From: Sebastes aleutianus
Taxonomy: Eukaryota > Chordata > Actinopteri > Perciformes > Sebastidae
Reading direction: 5' to 3'
NCBI GenBank assembly: GCA_916700875.1
Contig: CAKAKS010000034.1
Span: forward strand, 15,958,695 to 16,022,694
DNA length: 64,000 nucleotides
The notes beneath the pieces were generated by a model. That model saw only the letters and a list, made by a program, of their open reading frames with translations, was not told the DNA's origin and did no database searches. A program made the position numbers and the translations under genes. The stretch's first letter is position 1. Every line of letters starts with the position of its first letter. This document shows positions 24,716 through 35,394 of this stretch, piece after piece.

Positions 24716-24764
24716 TCTCCAGGAGGAGGAGGAGGAGGAGGAGGAAGAGGAGGAGGGTGAATAG
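24716..24764 (+). CDS. Relocated poly-glutamate exon P, copy 4
   Basis: After CCCACAG: Leu-Gln, 11 Glu, Gly-Glu, stop TAG 24762-24764. Here P lies downstream of E rather than between S and E, because of the junction at 24598. Spliced from S it would give a 96-residue form. Confidence 0.45.
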
Positions 24765-24996
24765 GATGAATGAAGGCATCTACAATCATCAGTCACAGTT
24801 CTTGTATTGGAGCCATGTGATCATCCAAGAACATTTGTTGCTGGTCCAAACTAAGAAAAACTTCATTTTATTGTTGTTTCCCCGTTTCCAGTCTTTATGC
24901 TATGCTAACCTAGCTACACCCAGCTTTACAATTAACGTACTGTAACGACGGCTCGCCGTTACGGGAGTAATATAGTAATTTGTGTGTATGTTTAAC

Positions 24997-25995
24997 TAGT
25001 GATGTTACGTGCTGTGCCGAGGCTTCGGAGCGTGTGTCGAGTAATCCAGGAAGTTTCCTGCGATGCGCGTATCGAGGCTTGTATCGATTTAGACCAATGA
25101 CGTCATTGATGACATCCGAAGCCTCGCTGCCCGGCCGTACCGCCCACTGGTTCATGAAGTGGTTCAGATCTTCACTGGTTCAACCAATGCCGCTTTCCAG
25201 AAGTGACACAGAACACTAATATTAACCCTCCTGCAATTATTATATTATATTACACTCCACTACAATACAATTATTAACTTAGGATTGGTTTGCACACATA
25301 AGATGAATTACTCACAAAACAATTACAGTTTATTATACATGTATCTTATATACTCATAATATACTTACTAAATAGACATTTTATTAAATATGATATATAT
25401 ATATATATATAAATTGATTACATGGTAATAGATTTTTTTTCATTGTTTATAGTCATTCCCAACAGCCTTTACTGGCGCAAAATACAGTATATCACAGATC
25501 TGTGTTCCCAGTAGACCACAACCAGCACTGATCCCAGTAGAGCACTTACACTTACACACCAAAAACTGACAAACTGACAATAACCTGATATTTTCAGGTG
25601 GATTTTCATTTAATTCTCACTGACAATATCATTTTCCACTTGTGCAATTTTGTTAATAGTCTGTTTATTGTCAATACTGTATAGACTCCTATTTTTATAC
25701 TTCCAATCTTTATACTTGGTTCATATTTTGTTACACTTTGTTTAGCTCTTTTTTACTGTGTTAGCTGATGCATCTTGTTTTTTGCACTATCCCCTTTGCT
25801 GCTGTACACTGCAAATTTCCCCACTGCGGGACTAATAAAGGAATATCTTATCTTATCTTATCACATGGTTAAGATCATATTTGTCTGTTTTACACTCTTT
25901 GACCACCAGGTGGTTTCGTGAGCACATGAAGCCTTTTCCGAACCAATTTGCTGGAAAGCTTCAAAGCTTCATGAGGCTTCATCTCGCCATCACTA
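24997..25995. mobile_element. Nested hAT-type element, non-autonomous
   Basis: Termini TAGTGATG and CATCACTA, with an exact 8-bp target duplication TGTTTAAC at 24989-24996 and 25996-26003. It carries GCTTCG/GAAGCC motifs, an (AT)n run at about 25393-25410, and a retroelement tail. No transposase frame. Confidence 0.75.
25690..25862 (+). repeat. LINE-like 3' tail
   Basis: Ends in CCCACTGCGGGACTAATAAA followed by a short TATCT repeat, typical of teleost LINE 3' ends (by memory). It sits inside the hAT element. Confidence 0.45.
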
Positions 25996-26551
25996 TGTTT
26001 AACTATAATTACTAGACGTATGGATTATTGAATACACTTGAACACACAGAGGTATTAATTAATTAAAACCGTCAATAACATGTCCAACTTACTACTTCCG
26101 GTTTCCGTCTCCCAAGGTGCGCGGGTGAAAGAGATCCCCGGGGACTCGCGCCCTATTAATAGTTCCGGGAGGGCGAAACCAGTGGGAAGTGGGTGGAGGG
26201 GAGTTCGGCGGGACTGTTTATTGTGTATTTGTGAAAGGGTAATGTTCATGGATATTTATTGAAGATAGTTAGGTGTGTATGTATTTATTAAGAGGATTTA
26301 TATGTGGGAAATGTCTTTAGGTACATAAATGTGGATATTTTTGTATATTGGTGTGGTGTTGTGTTTTGGAAATGGTATGGGCCAATATAGGGGAGTATAA
26401 AAACCATGAGTTTGGGTCCATTTGGGGGTATACTACGATGGAGGCAACATGTGTGACGGGTGTGAAAAGGAAAATAAATGCTATTATGCTGAAATGCCAT
26501 CCAGACTGATCCTCATTTCCTCCATGACCGCTCGGGGATTCTAACACGTAC

Positions 26552-27061
26552 AGACACAAGTTGCATTAGTCTTTTAATCTAATTTGAGACATTGCTTTAA
26601 GATTTATCCTGAACTACTATTGAGTAAATGTGGACCATGAACAGTCAAACTGTTTCCTGCTCATGTTCATAGAACTTGAAACATTAAACGTGATATTTGT
26701 ATGAATATCTTGTGTCAATTTACTAAAGCTCAGTATTACGTTTTGTTTGTTTTGTTTGTCATTCTTGTCATACCAATAAAGAGCCTTTATTTTACAGAGA
26801 ACACTCAAATTAGTTATATACACAGTCACAATTGATTACTTACACTCTCATCATTTCCTATAAATTACTAATTATCAAAATGTATGTTCTGGTTTGACCA
26901 AATTAAGGCATATAAGGATTAACAATAAAACCAGATATGACTGACCTTTAACTGCCTGTGTAAAAATATTTGCAGGGAAGTACATGTCACTGTTGTGGAA
27001 TTTAGATGGTATGAATCATAACCAGCAAGCACAGATGTTACTTATCTGTAATTTCTCTCAG
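26552..27061. other. Spacer
   Basis: The first 70 bp continue the S-E intron interrupted by the solo LTR. Then follows sequence I do not recognise, up to a possible acceptor near 26975 that is shared with 31408. Confidence 0.4.
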
Positions 27062-27143
27062 TTGAAAGAGCGGATCAAAGCAGACCAACATGAACGGAGG
27101 GAAAGTCTGATCGACGTTTTGTACAAGGAGCTCAAGAAATGAG
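27062..27143 (+). other. Exon-like island X, relic unit 4b
   Basis: 82 nt after TTTCTCTCAG, donor GTATGA. It is the best preserved ancestral frame: L-K-E-R-I-K-A-D-Q-H-E-R-R-E, then V-L-Y-K-E-L-K-K, then TGA one base before the donor. The composition suggests a charged helix. Confidence 0.45.
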
Positions 27144-27255
27144 GTATGATATTTTTTGGGCAAAAGTCATTTATAGACAATGGTACTTTTATTTTTCTCA
27201 CAGGAGGAGTTGTTTTAAAAATAAATAATGAAATAATAATATAATATCATATAAT

Positions 27256-27318
27256 ATAATATTTGATTAAGGATCCCCATTAGTTGGCGCCATAGCAACC
27301 AGCTAATCTTCCTGGGGT
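27256..27318. repeat. Retroelement tail-like repeat
   Basis: Same sequence as 412-474 at the same place behind an X island, so it was present before the block duplication. Confidence 0.35.
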
Positions 27319-27560
27319 AAGAGAAATGAATCAGAGATTCTTCCTTCTGTAATAAAAACAAAGTCCGACACAAATGAAAAACAGTTATCAGAAATGACCC
27401 AAAGGTTTCATTTAATTATTCAAATAAGATTTTGACAGTCTCAAAATTGTTGTACATTAATAAATACAATATTGCATAAAATACGTAAATCTAACGTGGC
27501 CTGACGCCACCATGCTGGTGCGACGCACCATGTGTTTGAGTGGAAGAAGAAGGAAACACA

Positions 27561-27587
27561 ATGGCATCCTTCAATGAAACAAACCGT
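27561..27587 (+). pseudogene. Orphan alpha start exon with deleted donor
   Basis: MASFNETNR in the M context, but the bases GTAGGTTTA that form the donor in copies 1 and 4 are deleted, so CGT runs into TTAAACATTTCAGG. No B, C or later exons follow before the family E element. Confidence 0.55.
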
Positions 27588-27712
27588 TTAAACATTTCAG
27601 GCTGAAATATTAATTTCCTATGGATTAATTATGAAAATGCATGTTCTGGTTTGTCTAAATCAGGGTGTGATGAATACCAATAACAATAGATTCGGCTGAC
27701 CTTTAAAGCTGC

Positions 27713-28371
27713 AGTTGGTAACTTTGAGCAAATATGATAAAAAGGTTTTTAGAAAACGGTCACTATATCCTGACAGTAGTGCATGAGACAGATAATATGA
27801 GAAAAAATCATGTTCCTCTGTGTCCTCCTAGTGCTCCTTATGGCATTTGTAAAATTTCACAGACCGAAGAAAAACAACCAATCAGAGCCGAGCTGTCTCT
27901 GGGCAGCTGTCGATCACTGCTTGCGAAACTCATGAACTCTGATCAAACTGTCAAACTACTGTAGGTAGCTCTGATCAAATATTAATTAATATTCTCTAAC
28001 TATAATGCCTACTTCTCACCTCAAATATTTCTAGAAACATCTTGTAGTGTACTGTTTAGCTGTAAAATGAGAAAACATTTGAGGCGAGAAATAGGCATTA
28101 CAGTAACAGAATATTGATTCATATTTGATCAGCTCTGCCTAGTTTGACCGTTTACAACTTTCCAGTGATTGACAACTGCTGTAGAGACTGCTCAGCTCTG
28201 ATTGGCTGGCGCGTTGAAATCTTGTAAATGGAGCACAGGAGGACACAGAGAAACATGATTTTCTTTTCATAGGTTACCTGTCTCATGCACTACTGTCAGG
28301 ATATAGTGACAGTTTTCTAAAAATAACATGTCAATATCATAATTACTCAAAGTAACCAACTGCAGCTTTAA
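27713..28371. mobile_element. TTAA element, family E, long inverted repeat
   Basis: TTAA ends; termini AGCTGCAGTTGGTAACTTT and the complement CAAAGTAACCAACTGCAGCT. The arms extend far inward (CACTACTGTCAGGATATAG on the right complements the left). Non-autonomous. Confidence 0.75.
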
Positions 28372-28793
28372 CATTAATCACAGTGACATGACAGTTAAAC
28401 ATACTTGGGTATTGAATAATAAATGGCTCAGAAAGATAATAGTCAAAATACAATATATTCAACTTGGCTTATGAGGTGAACAGCAAAATACCTGCTTTGA
28501 AATCAGACTGTGATGAAGGCCACCGTTTAACATGCTTAAAACCTTCTGTGGTCAGAAAATAATAGTATATCTACAGCAATTGAAAGAACACTTGCAATTG
28601 CGTGGGTCAAATAGCAACATCCCCACATTTCTCAAATCTTGAGAAATCCTCCATCCCACATAACTTAATGGCAGTCTTCCAACCTTTAGATCAGTTTGAA
28701 CCGGAGAGCACAATGAGTAATCTGCAAACAGCTGACTTGTGACAATATGTTGGGGACAGTCAGCTGATTATCATATTTGTCTGACTCTGCATC
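28372..28793. other. Spacer
   Basis: I see no gene or recognisable element. Confidence 0.4.
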
Positions 28794-29640
28794 TTAAAGG
28801 GCCAGTGTAGGATTCAGGCAGATTTATGGGCATAAATGGAATATAATACTTTTTATTAGTGTATAATCACATGAAACTAAGAATCGTTGTGTTTTTGTTA
28901 GCTTAGAATGAGGCCTTCATATCTATATAGGGAGCGGATCCTCTTCATGGAGTCTGCCCAACCCCCAGGAAGAGCGCCGGTCGTTGATCCCCATTTACAC
29001 AGTGGTCAAACGGCGGTACTGTATATTCCGTGTCCGTCACGTGACGGCATTGGGCCCAAAAGGACATTTTCCCATAAACTTACATTGGGAAAGAGATGTC
29101 TGTAACTCAGTGGATAATTTTTTTTTAGGTGAATCAACTTCCCAGTATGAACGCCTGAATAGCCCTTATTTAAATCATTAGGTCCTAAAAGTTGTAAAAT
29201 GTACTGATAGCCGAATCCAGAGTTATTTCCCTTCCTCTGTTCATGTGAATGAGACCCAGACCGCGGCTGGAGCTAGGGCTGGGAGGTGGAGTTAGCAAGC
29301 CGTGACAACACCGTGACGATTGTGACCCCGTGACCGAGCCATGTGACTGAGCGGACGCTACTGCGCCAGTGGATGGGGAAGATCGATGGAAGATCCGGGT
29401 ACTTTTCCAGGCGGAAGTCGAGCCATTTTGGCATCATGCGCCACTGAGCAACTTCCATAGGAATGAACGCTGTATCCAGTTCTCTTAATACATCCATGAG
29501 TCCGCCATGTTTGCAACGCCATGTTTTTACAGTAGCCCAGAACGGACAAACCAAACATGAGGGCCACTGCTGTTCTCTGAAACGTTTGGAAAGGGAGGTT
29601 CCCTTTCCCTTTTTGGAAACGTTTGGACACTGCTCCTTAA
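28794..29640. mobile_element. TTAA element related to family C, longer form
   Basis: TTAA at both ends; starts AAGGGCCAGTGTAGGATT and shares GTTAGCTTAGAATGA with family C in reverse orientation. GC-rich interior, no transposase. Confidence 0.5.
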
Positions 29641-30137
29641 CAGGAAAGCATGATTGATGATTATCTTCCTATAAACATAAAGGCATTTGCTCAATTTGAA
29701 CTACATTGATAAAGTGTTGAGTTACTTTAACTTTTACTAGTTTAGATACAAAGCTTTTGCCTCCAGTTCTCCCAAGGTTGCACCCTGTTAAAGTTAATTG
29801 TGGACAAAGAGTGTGACTTCAACAGAGGAGCCAATAATTACTACATATTGTAGACTTCCAATCTTTTCTAACCTTGACCAAGTAGTTTTAGTTGCCTGAA
29901 CACAAAGTGTTTTGTCTACTTGCATGTGTATATGATATTCAGAGCATTAATATAGCAGCAAACAACTATTTGTTATGTTAAGACATACGTAAAAGATCTT
30001 AATCTGAGCTTCTCCGTGTTTTGTTGATGTGCCGGGCCGGCCACGTGTGCTTTTTGTGCATGTCCGTGCATGTGTGCGTGCCCCATTGGCTAGCTCACGG
30101 CCACCGCTCTGCACTGCGCTCATACGACGGCGTCGTT
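29641..30137. other. Spacer, GC-rich toward the block boundary
   Basis: From about 30004 it is CpG-rich and joins the sequence that also opens the window at position 1. No supported exon. Confidence 0.4.
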
Positions 30138-30268
30138 GTGGAAGCATAGTGCCAACACTGTTAGCTCTGTCAGCACTGTTGCCATTGTTTGCACTGTTCA
30201 GCTCAGCCGTCACCATGTTGAGAGCCGCGTGGAGCCAATACAAATGTTCTGTATTTCTAATTTAGCAC
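30138..30268. repeat. Block boundary; end of a TTAA element
   Basis: 30138-30197 equals 1-54. The stretch ending AATTTAGCACCTTTAA looks like the terminus of another common TTAA element; its partner end is not clear. Confidence 0.45.
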
Positions 30269-31316
30269 CTTTAAAGCTGAAGTAGGTTGGAGCAAATATG
30301 ATTAAAACAAGTTATTTTTATAAAACGGTTGCTATACCGTGACAGTAGTACATGAAACAGGTAACCTGAAAAAAAATCATGTGCCTCTGTGTCCTCCGGT
30401 GCTCCTAACGGCATCTGCAAGATTTTACAGACAGGAGGAAAACAAGCAGTAAGAGCTGATCTGAGGTCTGCTGTCCAGCTGCCGTCTATGGCCCTGTTCA
30501 CACCTGGTATTAACATGCGTCCTCAGTGATCCGATCACAAGTGGACAGCTTTAAGTACGTCTGTTCACACCTGGCATTAAAATGTGTCTCCACATGCGTC
30601 TTCAGTGGCCACTTGTGATCCGATCTCACTTCCCCGCCCCATATGCAAATAAAAACGTAGTAAACACACGGCTAATACAGCAGCCGTTGTGATGTAATAT
30701 TACATGAATGTCAGTAGTAATATCCTACATATTCGTTAATTCTGGTACATTGTATTAACATCAAAATAAAAGGTTATAGTACCGGCGGTGCCTGGGGACC
30801 TCCGCGCCGCCGGTGCCGGCACCGCTGCTTTTGCCAGACAACAGCTGGGTACAGCGCTACAGAGAGCCGGGGAGGACAAAGAACAGGCGGTCGGGTGTTA
30901 CCGCCGCGCAAAACAGCGGAACAAAAACACCGACACATCTCTGAAAGTATGATAATAATGCACTTCGCGTGCCTAGTCTACATACAGTAGAGCACAGAGG
31001 CCGTTTCCTGGCTGACAAGCACCAGTGTCTGCCTGTTTATTCCCCTGAGGGGCGCGGTGATCCCACGGATCCCAGCTGGACATCAGATGAGGAGGCGGCC
31101 CGTAATGTGGCCACACTGCTAAAAGAATGTGGTCATATGTGGCCTAGACCACCTCTGAATGTGGTCTGAAAGATCCGATGTCAATGCGTCCTCAATGCGT
31201 CTTGAGTGTGTTCACACCTGTACTTAAAGCTGTCCACTTGTGATCGGATCACCGAGGAAGCATGTTAATACCAGGTGTGAACAGGGCCTATGAGAGCCGG
31301 CTCTGTTGAAGGAATG
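30269..31316. mobile_element. TTAA family E element, interrupted
   Basis: Starts TTTAAAGCTGAAGTAGG and follows family E as at 27713, then is split by an inserted DNA element at 30491-31287. Its right terminus is lost near the hairpin at 31320. Confidence 0.55.
30491..31287. mobile_element. Non-autonomous DNA transposon with 5-bp target duplication
   Basis: Termini GCCCTGTTCACACCTGGTAT and the exact complement; further internal inverted segments include TCCGATCACAAGTGGACAGC. CTATG flanks both sides (30486-30490 and 31288-31292), and the uninterrupted site is seen at about 41581. No transposase seen. Confidence 0.75.
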
Positions 31317-31319
31317 CCA

Positions 31320-31377
31320 AGCTTGTTTCAGTTCCCTAGACCCTGGCACACTATGGTCTAGGGAACTGAAACAAGCT
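31320..31377. repeat. Perfect 23-bp hairpin
   Basis: Left arm 31320-31342, 12-nt loop, right arm 31355-31377, exact complement. It sits at the ragged end of the family E element. It may be a template-switch scar; a miRNA-like role is not supported. Confidence 0.85.
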
Positions 31378-31505
31378 GTTCTGGGAACGAAATACATAAG
31401 TATTTGCAGGGAAGTACGTCTTTATTCACATTCAAGGAAATGACTTTAGATGGTATGAATCACAACCAGCAAGCAGAGATGTTACTTATCTGTGATTTCT
31501 CTCAG

Positions 31506-31582
31506 TTGAGAGAGCGGACCAAAGCAGACCAACATGAACGGAGGGAAAGTCTGATTGGAACTCAAGGATATCAAGAAAAGAG
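31506..31582 (+). other. Exon-like island X, copy 5
   Basis: 77 nt after TTTCTCTCAG, donor GTATGA. Open as L-R-E-R-T-K-A-D-Q-H-E-R-R-E-S-L-I-G. The same frame stays open upstream to an ATG at 31404, so an unspliced first exon is also possible. Confidence 0.4.
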
Positions 31583-32040
31583 GTATGATATTTTTTGGGC
31601 AAAAGTCATTTACAGACAAAGAAATATATAGTATGTTGTCCTACATGGTGATGTCAATTATATTTGGGGTCAATTAGACCCCTGAGGGGTCATTAGCCCT
31701 GTTAGAACAAACTTAGAAAACTTCAATAAGAGAAGTCCAAATATACTTATTTGGGATTTGGGAGGAGTAGTGCTGCGTAAAAAGTGCTGACAAGTAGTTT
31801 TGATATTTTTTATGACGGGGGAGAGTTATATTTTCATAGTGAGTGTTATTTTAAAAATAAATCATGTTTTAGCTTCTAAGAAAAATGTATCAGAGATTCT
31901 TCCATCTGTAATAAAAACAACAAAATCTGACACATTATGAAAAACAGTAACCTAGGATAACCCAGCAAAGCATAAGGTTTCATGTAATTCTTTCAATGGT
32001 ATTTTGACAGTCTCAAACCTGCTGTACACTATTTAATACA

Positions 32041-32323
32041 ATGTTGCGTAAAATACGTAAAACTAACGTGGTCTGACGCCACCACGCTGGTACGACGTAC
32101 CGGACGTTTGAGTCAAGGCCTATGGAAGGAGGCTGGGACACGCGTCATCAATACGTCATAGTACATGTACCACACATGCGCAGTAAAAAATCTGGTCTGC
32201 TCCCGCCAAAATTGAGCCAATCAAAACGCACGACCGAGCTTCAGTTACACTGCGCATGTGTCATACCCCTCACCCCAAGACCGATGCCCGCTCGTGACTC
32301 AGCCTCTGTTCTGCAGAAAGAAA
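32041..32323 (+). promoter_or_regulatory. Alpha-class promoter, copy 5
   Basis: The best preserved alpha promoter: TACGTCAT (32152-32159, CRE-like), CATGCGCAG (32174-32182) and TGCGCATGTG (32251-32260), both NRF1-like, and CCAAT (32217-32221). No TATA box. CpG density is higher than in the surroundings. Confidence 0.5.
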
Positions 32324-35068
32324 ATGGCATGCGGCAAGGGAATAACTCGTGTAAGTTTATTCAACATTTTAGGCTGAAATGAACATACCTGTACAAGTAT
32401 TAGATAAAGTATGTGGAAGAGGTAAAAGTAAAGTAGTCACTGTTTGTATTTGGATTGACTTGGTGAACTGATTGAATCAAGTCGAGTGTGTTTGTTTGAA
32501 ACATTAGCATTGTTAGCATGTTGAGGAATTCGGCATTGATTTAAGCACCTTGTTCTTATAGTGGTAGTTTGGTATTGCAATGTGGGGATTATATGATAAT
32601 TACCCAATTTGGTACATCTATCTATTTATATATGTCATTATCATAATACATTTTTGATGATATTGCAGATTACCATCGAGTGTGTGGACAATGCTGATGT
32701 ATTTACTGGTGTGATCGTCTACGACGATACAACGTTCCCTATTCCTTCTCAACAAGTAGGTTTATACCATTTAGTTTGAACTGCACAGTCACAGAAATAT
32801 TGTACTGTCCACACCACAATCATGTTTTACAGCTGGAGTCTGTGAGAAATACTTCATTCCACTCCACTTTATTTTCTGTTAACATGTTGAAATAACTGAA
32901 CAACTGACAAAAACATCCATGCACAAGTGTTACAAGTACGTCCAACAACTGCAGCTTTAATAGTTACAGTTTTGTGTCTGTGCGTGTGCAGAATCAGTGA
33001 ACTGAATGAATCAGAGTTGTGTGTGTTAACAGTATTAGCCATGTTAGCCTGGCCAAAAGGGGAAATTCATTTAGAAATGCATTGACGCACATGTTTATGT
33101 CACAACTGTAACAATGAATTCCATAATGTTACAGATTGACAGTGTGAATGTTGTGGTGAATAACACTCTCCCTCAACAAGTAAGGTTTCAACAAGTTAGT
33201 TTTAAGTGTACATTGAAAGTGACATTTTTTCTTATACAATGGATATATTTTGATGTAGTTTGATCAGCGTTTTTCCTGCATAGAGAATTAGTATTAGATA
33301 AAGAATGTGGAAGAAATAAAAGTAAAGTACTGCAGTTTGGGAAGTCACTGTTTGTATTTGGATTGACTTGGTGAACTGATTGAATCAAGTCGAGTGTGTT
33401 CGTTTGAAACATTAGCATTTCTAGTATGTTGAGGAATTCGGCATTGATTTAAGCACCTTGCTCTTAAAGTGGTAGTTTGGTATTGAAATGTGGGAATTAT
33501 ATTATAATTTCCCAATTTGGAACATCTATCTATTTATATATGTCATTATCATAATACATTTTTGATGATATTTCAGATTTCCATCGAGTGTGTGGACAAT
33601 GCTGATGGATTTGCTGGTGTGATCGTCTACGGCGATAAAACGTTCCCCATTCCTTCTCAACAAGTAGGTTTATACCATTTAGTTTGAACTGCACAGTCAC
33701 AGAAATATTGTGGGCTGGCTGGTCCTCACCGGGCGCCTTTCCTCTGCAACGGTCCACACACTGCTCTAGGTCAGCACCGAAAGGCCCGGAGCTGGGGGTG
33801 AAAGTTGCTCGCGACTACCGCGGAGCCGTTGAGCGAATGCTCACTGTGCCCTCTTTACTTGCGGGGAGGGACAGTCCCCTGCACCAGGTGCGACTATCAA
33901 CCGGGATGGGCTGTACTCAGTGTTTCTGTGGCGATGTGCAACCCACCCGTCTTGAAACACAGACCCTGTCTTGTTTACCAGGCTTTGTGGGTGTGACAAT
34001 CAACGGGTTTATGATTAAATTGTTTAGTAAAGCACAGTGATGGCAGACTCAGATCTTTTACTTAAGTAAAAGTAATACCACAGTGTAAAAATACTCTGCT
34101 ACAAGTAAATGTCCTACATTCAAAATGTTACTGAAGTACAAAATTATTAGCATCAAAATATACTTTAAGTACCAAAAGTAAATGTAGCCTACTCATTATG
34201 CAGAATGGCCTATTTCACAATAATATATATTATGGTATATCATTGTAATATAATTGATGCATTTATGTGTTCATCACTTCAATGTTGCAGCCGGTAAAGG
34301 TGCTCATTTTAACTACTTTATATGTGTAATAATGATATACTACTTAATAATACACCACGGTGTATTAGTTGATTTTTATTTAGCATTAAGAATCTGAATC
34401 TGCACATACAGTAGCTAATAAATAACTGAAGTAAAAAGTACAACATTTCCCTCTGAGATGTAGTGGGGTAGAAGTGGGCTATAAAGTTATGTAAAATAGA
34501 AATATTCAAGTAAAGTACAAGTATCTAAAATGGTACTTAAGTCCAGTACTTGAGTAGTCTACAGTCCACCACTGCTAGAGCACAACATTGTTTACAAGAG
34601 CCCAAGATCTAGTCTCTTAATTTTGCTTTCAAAATGCACCAGATTGATGCATTTAACTTTTAAATGTACGGAATTTTCTTCCGGGGGAGCATGCCCCCGG
34701 ACGCCCCTAGAGGGTCCAAGGTCAGGATGATGGCATCACCTCCGCCTCATTCTGAGCCAGGAAAAACTCTGTTGATTTATGTTTTGTTTTTTTCTCTTTG
34801 CTTGGCTAGGGGGCTGATTTTGGTGCTGGACATGGACTCCACAGGTTAGTGTAGTTTACAGACATAACCACTATACTTTGCACAGCAATGTCTACCTTTA
34901 ATGCCATCCTGAATTAGTGTTTGTCTGGTCATCTGTTGATGCCACTAATCTATCTAATTTACTTGTTTCTCTTTGTGCAACTGTTGTAGTTCTCTGAGAA
35001 CTTTCCAATTCCCCCCCTTCTGGCTGGATGAGGAGACTGATGAGTCTGGTCCTCCAGACTTAAAGTGA
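32324..35068 (+). CDS. Array gene copy 5 (alpha), 119 aa, two B modules
   Basis: Exons: M 32324-32350 (MACGKGITR, donor GTAAGT), B 32669-32755, I 33135-33179, second B-like module 33577-33663, T2 34810-34844 (G-A-D-F-G-A-G-H-G-L-H), E 34990-35068 with TGA 35066-35068. All sites are GT-AG and the frame is open throughout. Where copies 2, 4 and 8 have module C, this copy has a B-type module (I-S-I-E-C-V-D-N-A-D-G-F-A). E carries D-E-E-T-D-E-S-G, nine nt longer than in copy 2 and in frame. The intron before T2 holds a 28S rDNA fragment and a hAT-like MITE. Function unknown; one of the most complete alpha copies. Confidence 0.6.
33714..33965 (+). rRNA. 28S rRNA gene fragment (pseudogene)
   Basis: The stretch resembles the D2 region of fish 28S rRNA: TCAGCACCGAAAGGCCCGG at about 33770 and, at the end, CCCGTCTTGAAACAC followed by AGACC, where the gene has GGACC. 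It is diverged and only about 250 bp long, with no other rDNA nearby. It entered the intron of copy 5 between the second B and T2 modules and is absent from other copies. Recognised from memory of conserved 28S sequence, not by alignment. Confidence 0.7.
34035..34574. mobile_element. hAT-like MITE, family G
   Basis: Termini CAGTGATGGCAGACT and AGTCCACCACTG are roughly inverted, as are interior runs such as TTTACTTAAGTAAAAGTA. Flanks GTAAAGCA and CTAGAGCA match at 6 of 8 bases, fitting an aged 8-bp duplication. No coding capacity. Confidence 0.6.
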
Positions 35069-35394
35069 TTCAAAGGCCAAGTAAAAGGTGCGTGGATCTC
35101 CTCTCAATCAATGTAAATTTTCTTCTTAAAAATGATTTTAGAAATCTGTCCATCTACGCACATGACTTTTTTTAATTAAATTAAGTTCTATTTAATCAGA
35201 CGTTCACTTTTTTTATTTCACCGGCTAGACTATTGATAACTCATGGATTAAATTAAATTAATATGTTAAATTCTATTTTATAACTCTCAAGCTTTTGGAT
35301 GTAATACAAACTAATTAGGCTTTCCTTGTTGCACTTCTTTGCTGTCAAAAATTCAGTTGTCTTTCATGCATTGCTTTTTCTTACAAAACTATAT

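Larger units (their letters stand above)
24941..26546 (+). mobile_element. Solo LTR interrupted by a hAT element
   Basis: Starts TGTAACGACGG, ends GATTCTAACA, with CGTAC repeated at 24936-24940 and 26547-26551. Near its 3' end it has a TATA box (GAGTATAAAAACC, about 26393) and AATAAA (about 26473), which gives + orientation. Without the nested element it is about 600 bp. Parent element unknown. Confidence 0.75.

Noticed and set aside
29273..29657. Open frames around a GC-rich stretch
   Set aside because: Inside the TTAA element 28794-29640; overlapping frames on both strands and no homology that I recognise.
30969..31169. 66-codon frame
   Set aside because: Interior of the non-autonomous element 30491-31287; no transposase motif.
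31320..31377. microRNA precursor
   Set aside because: The stem is perfect and only 23 bp, lacks the usual mismatches and flanking stem, and sits at an element breakpoint.
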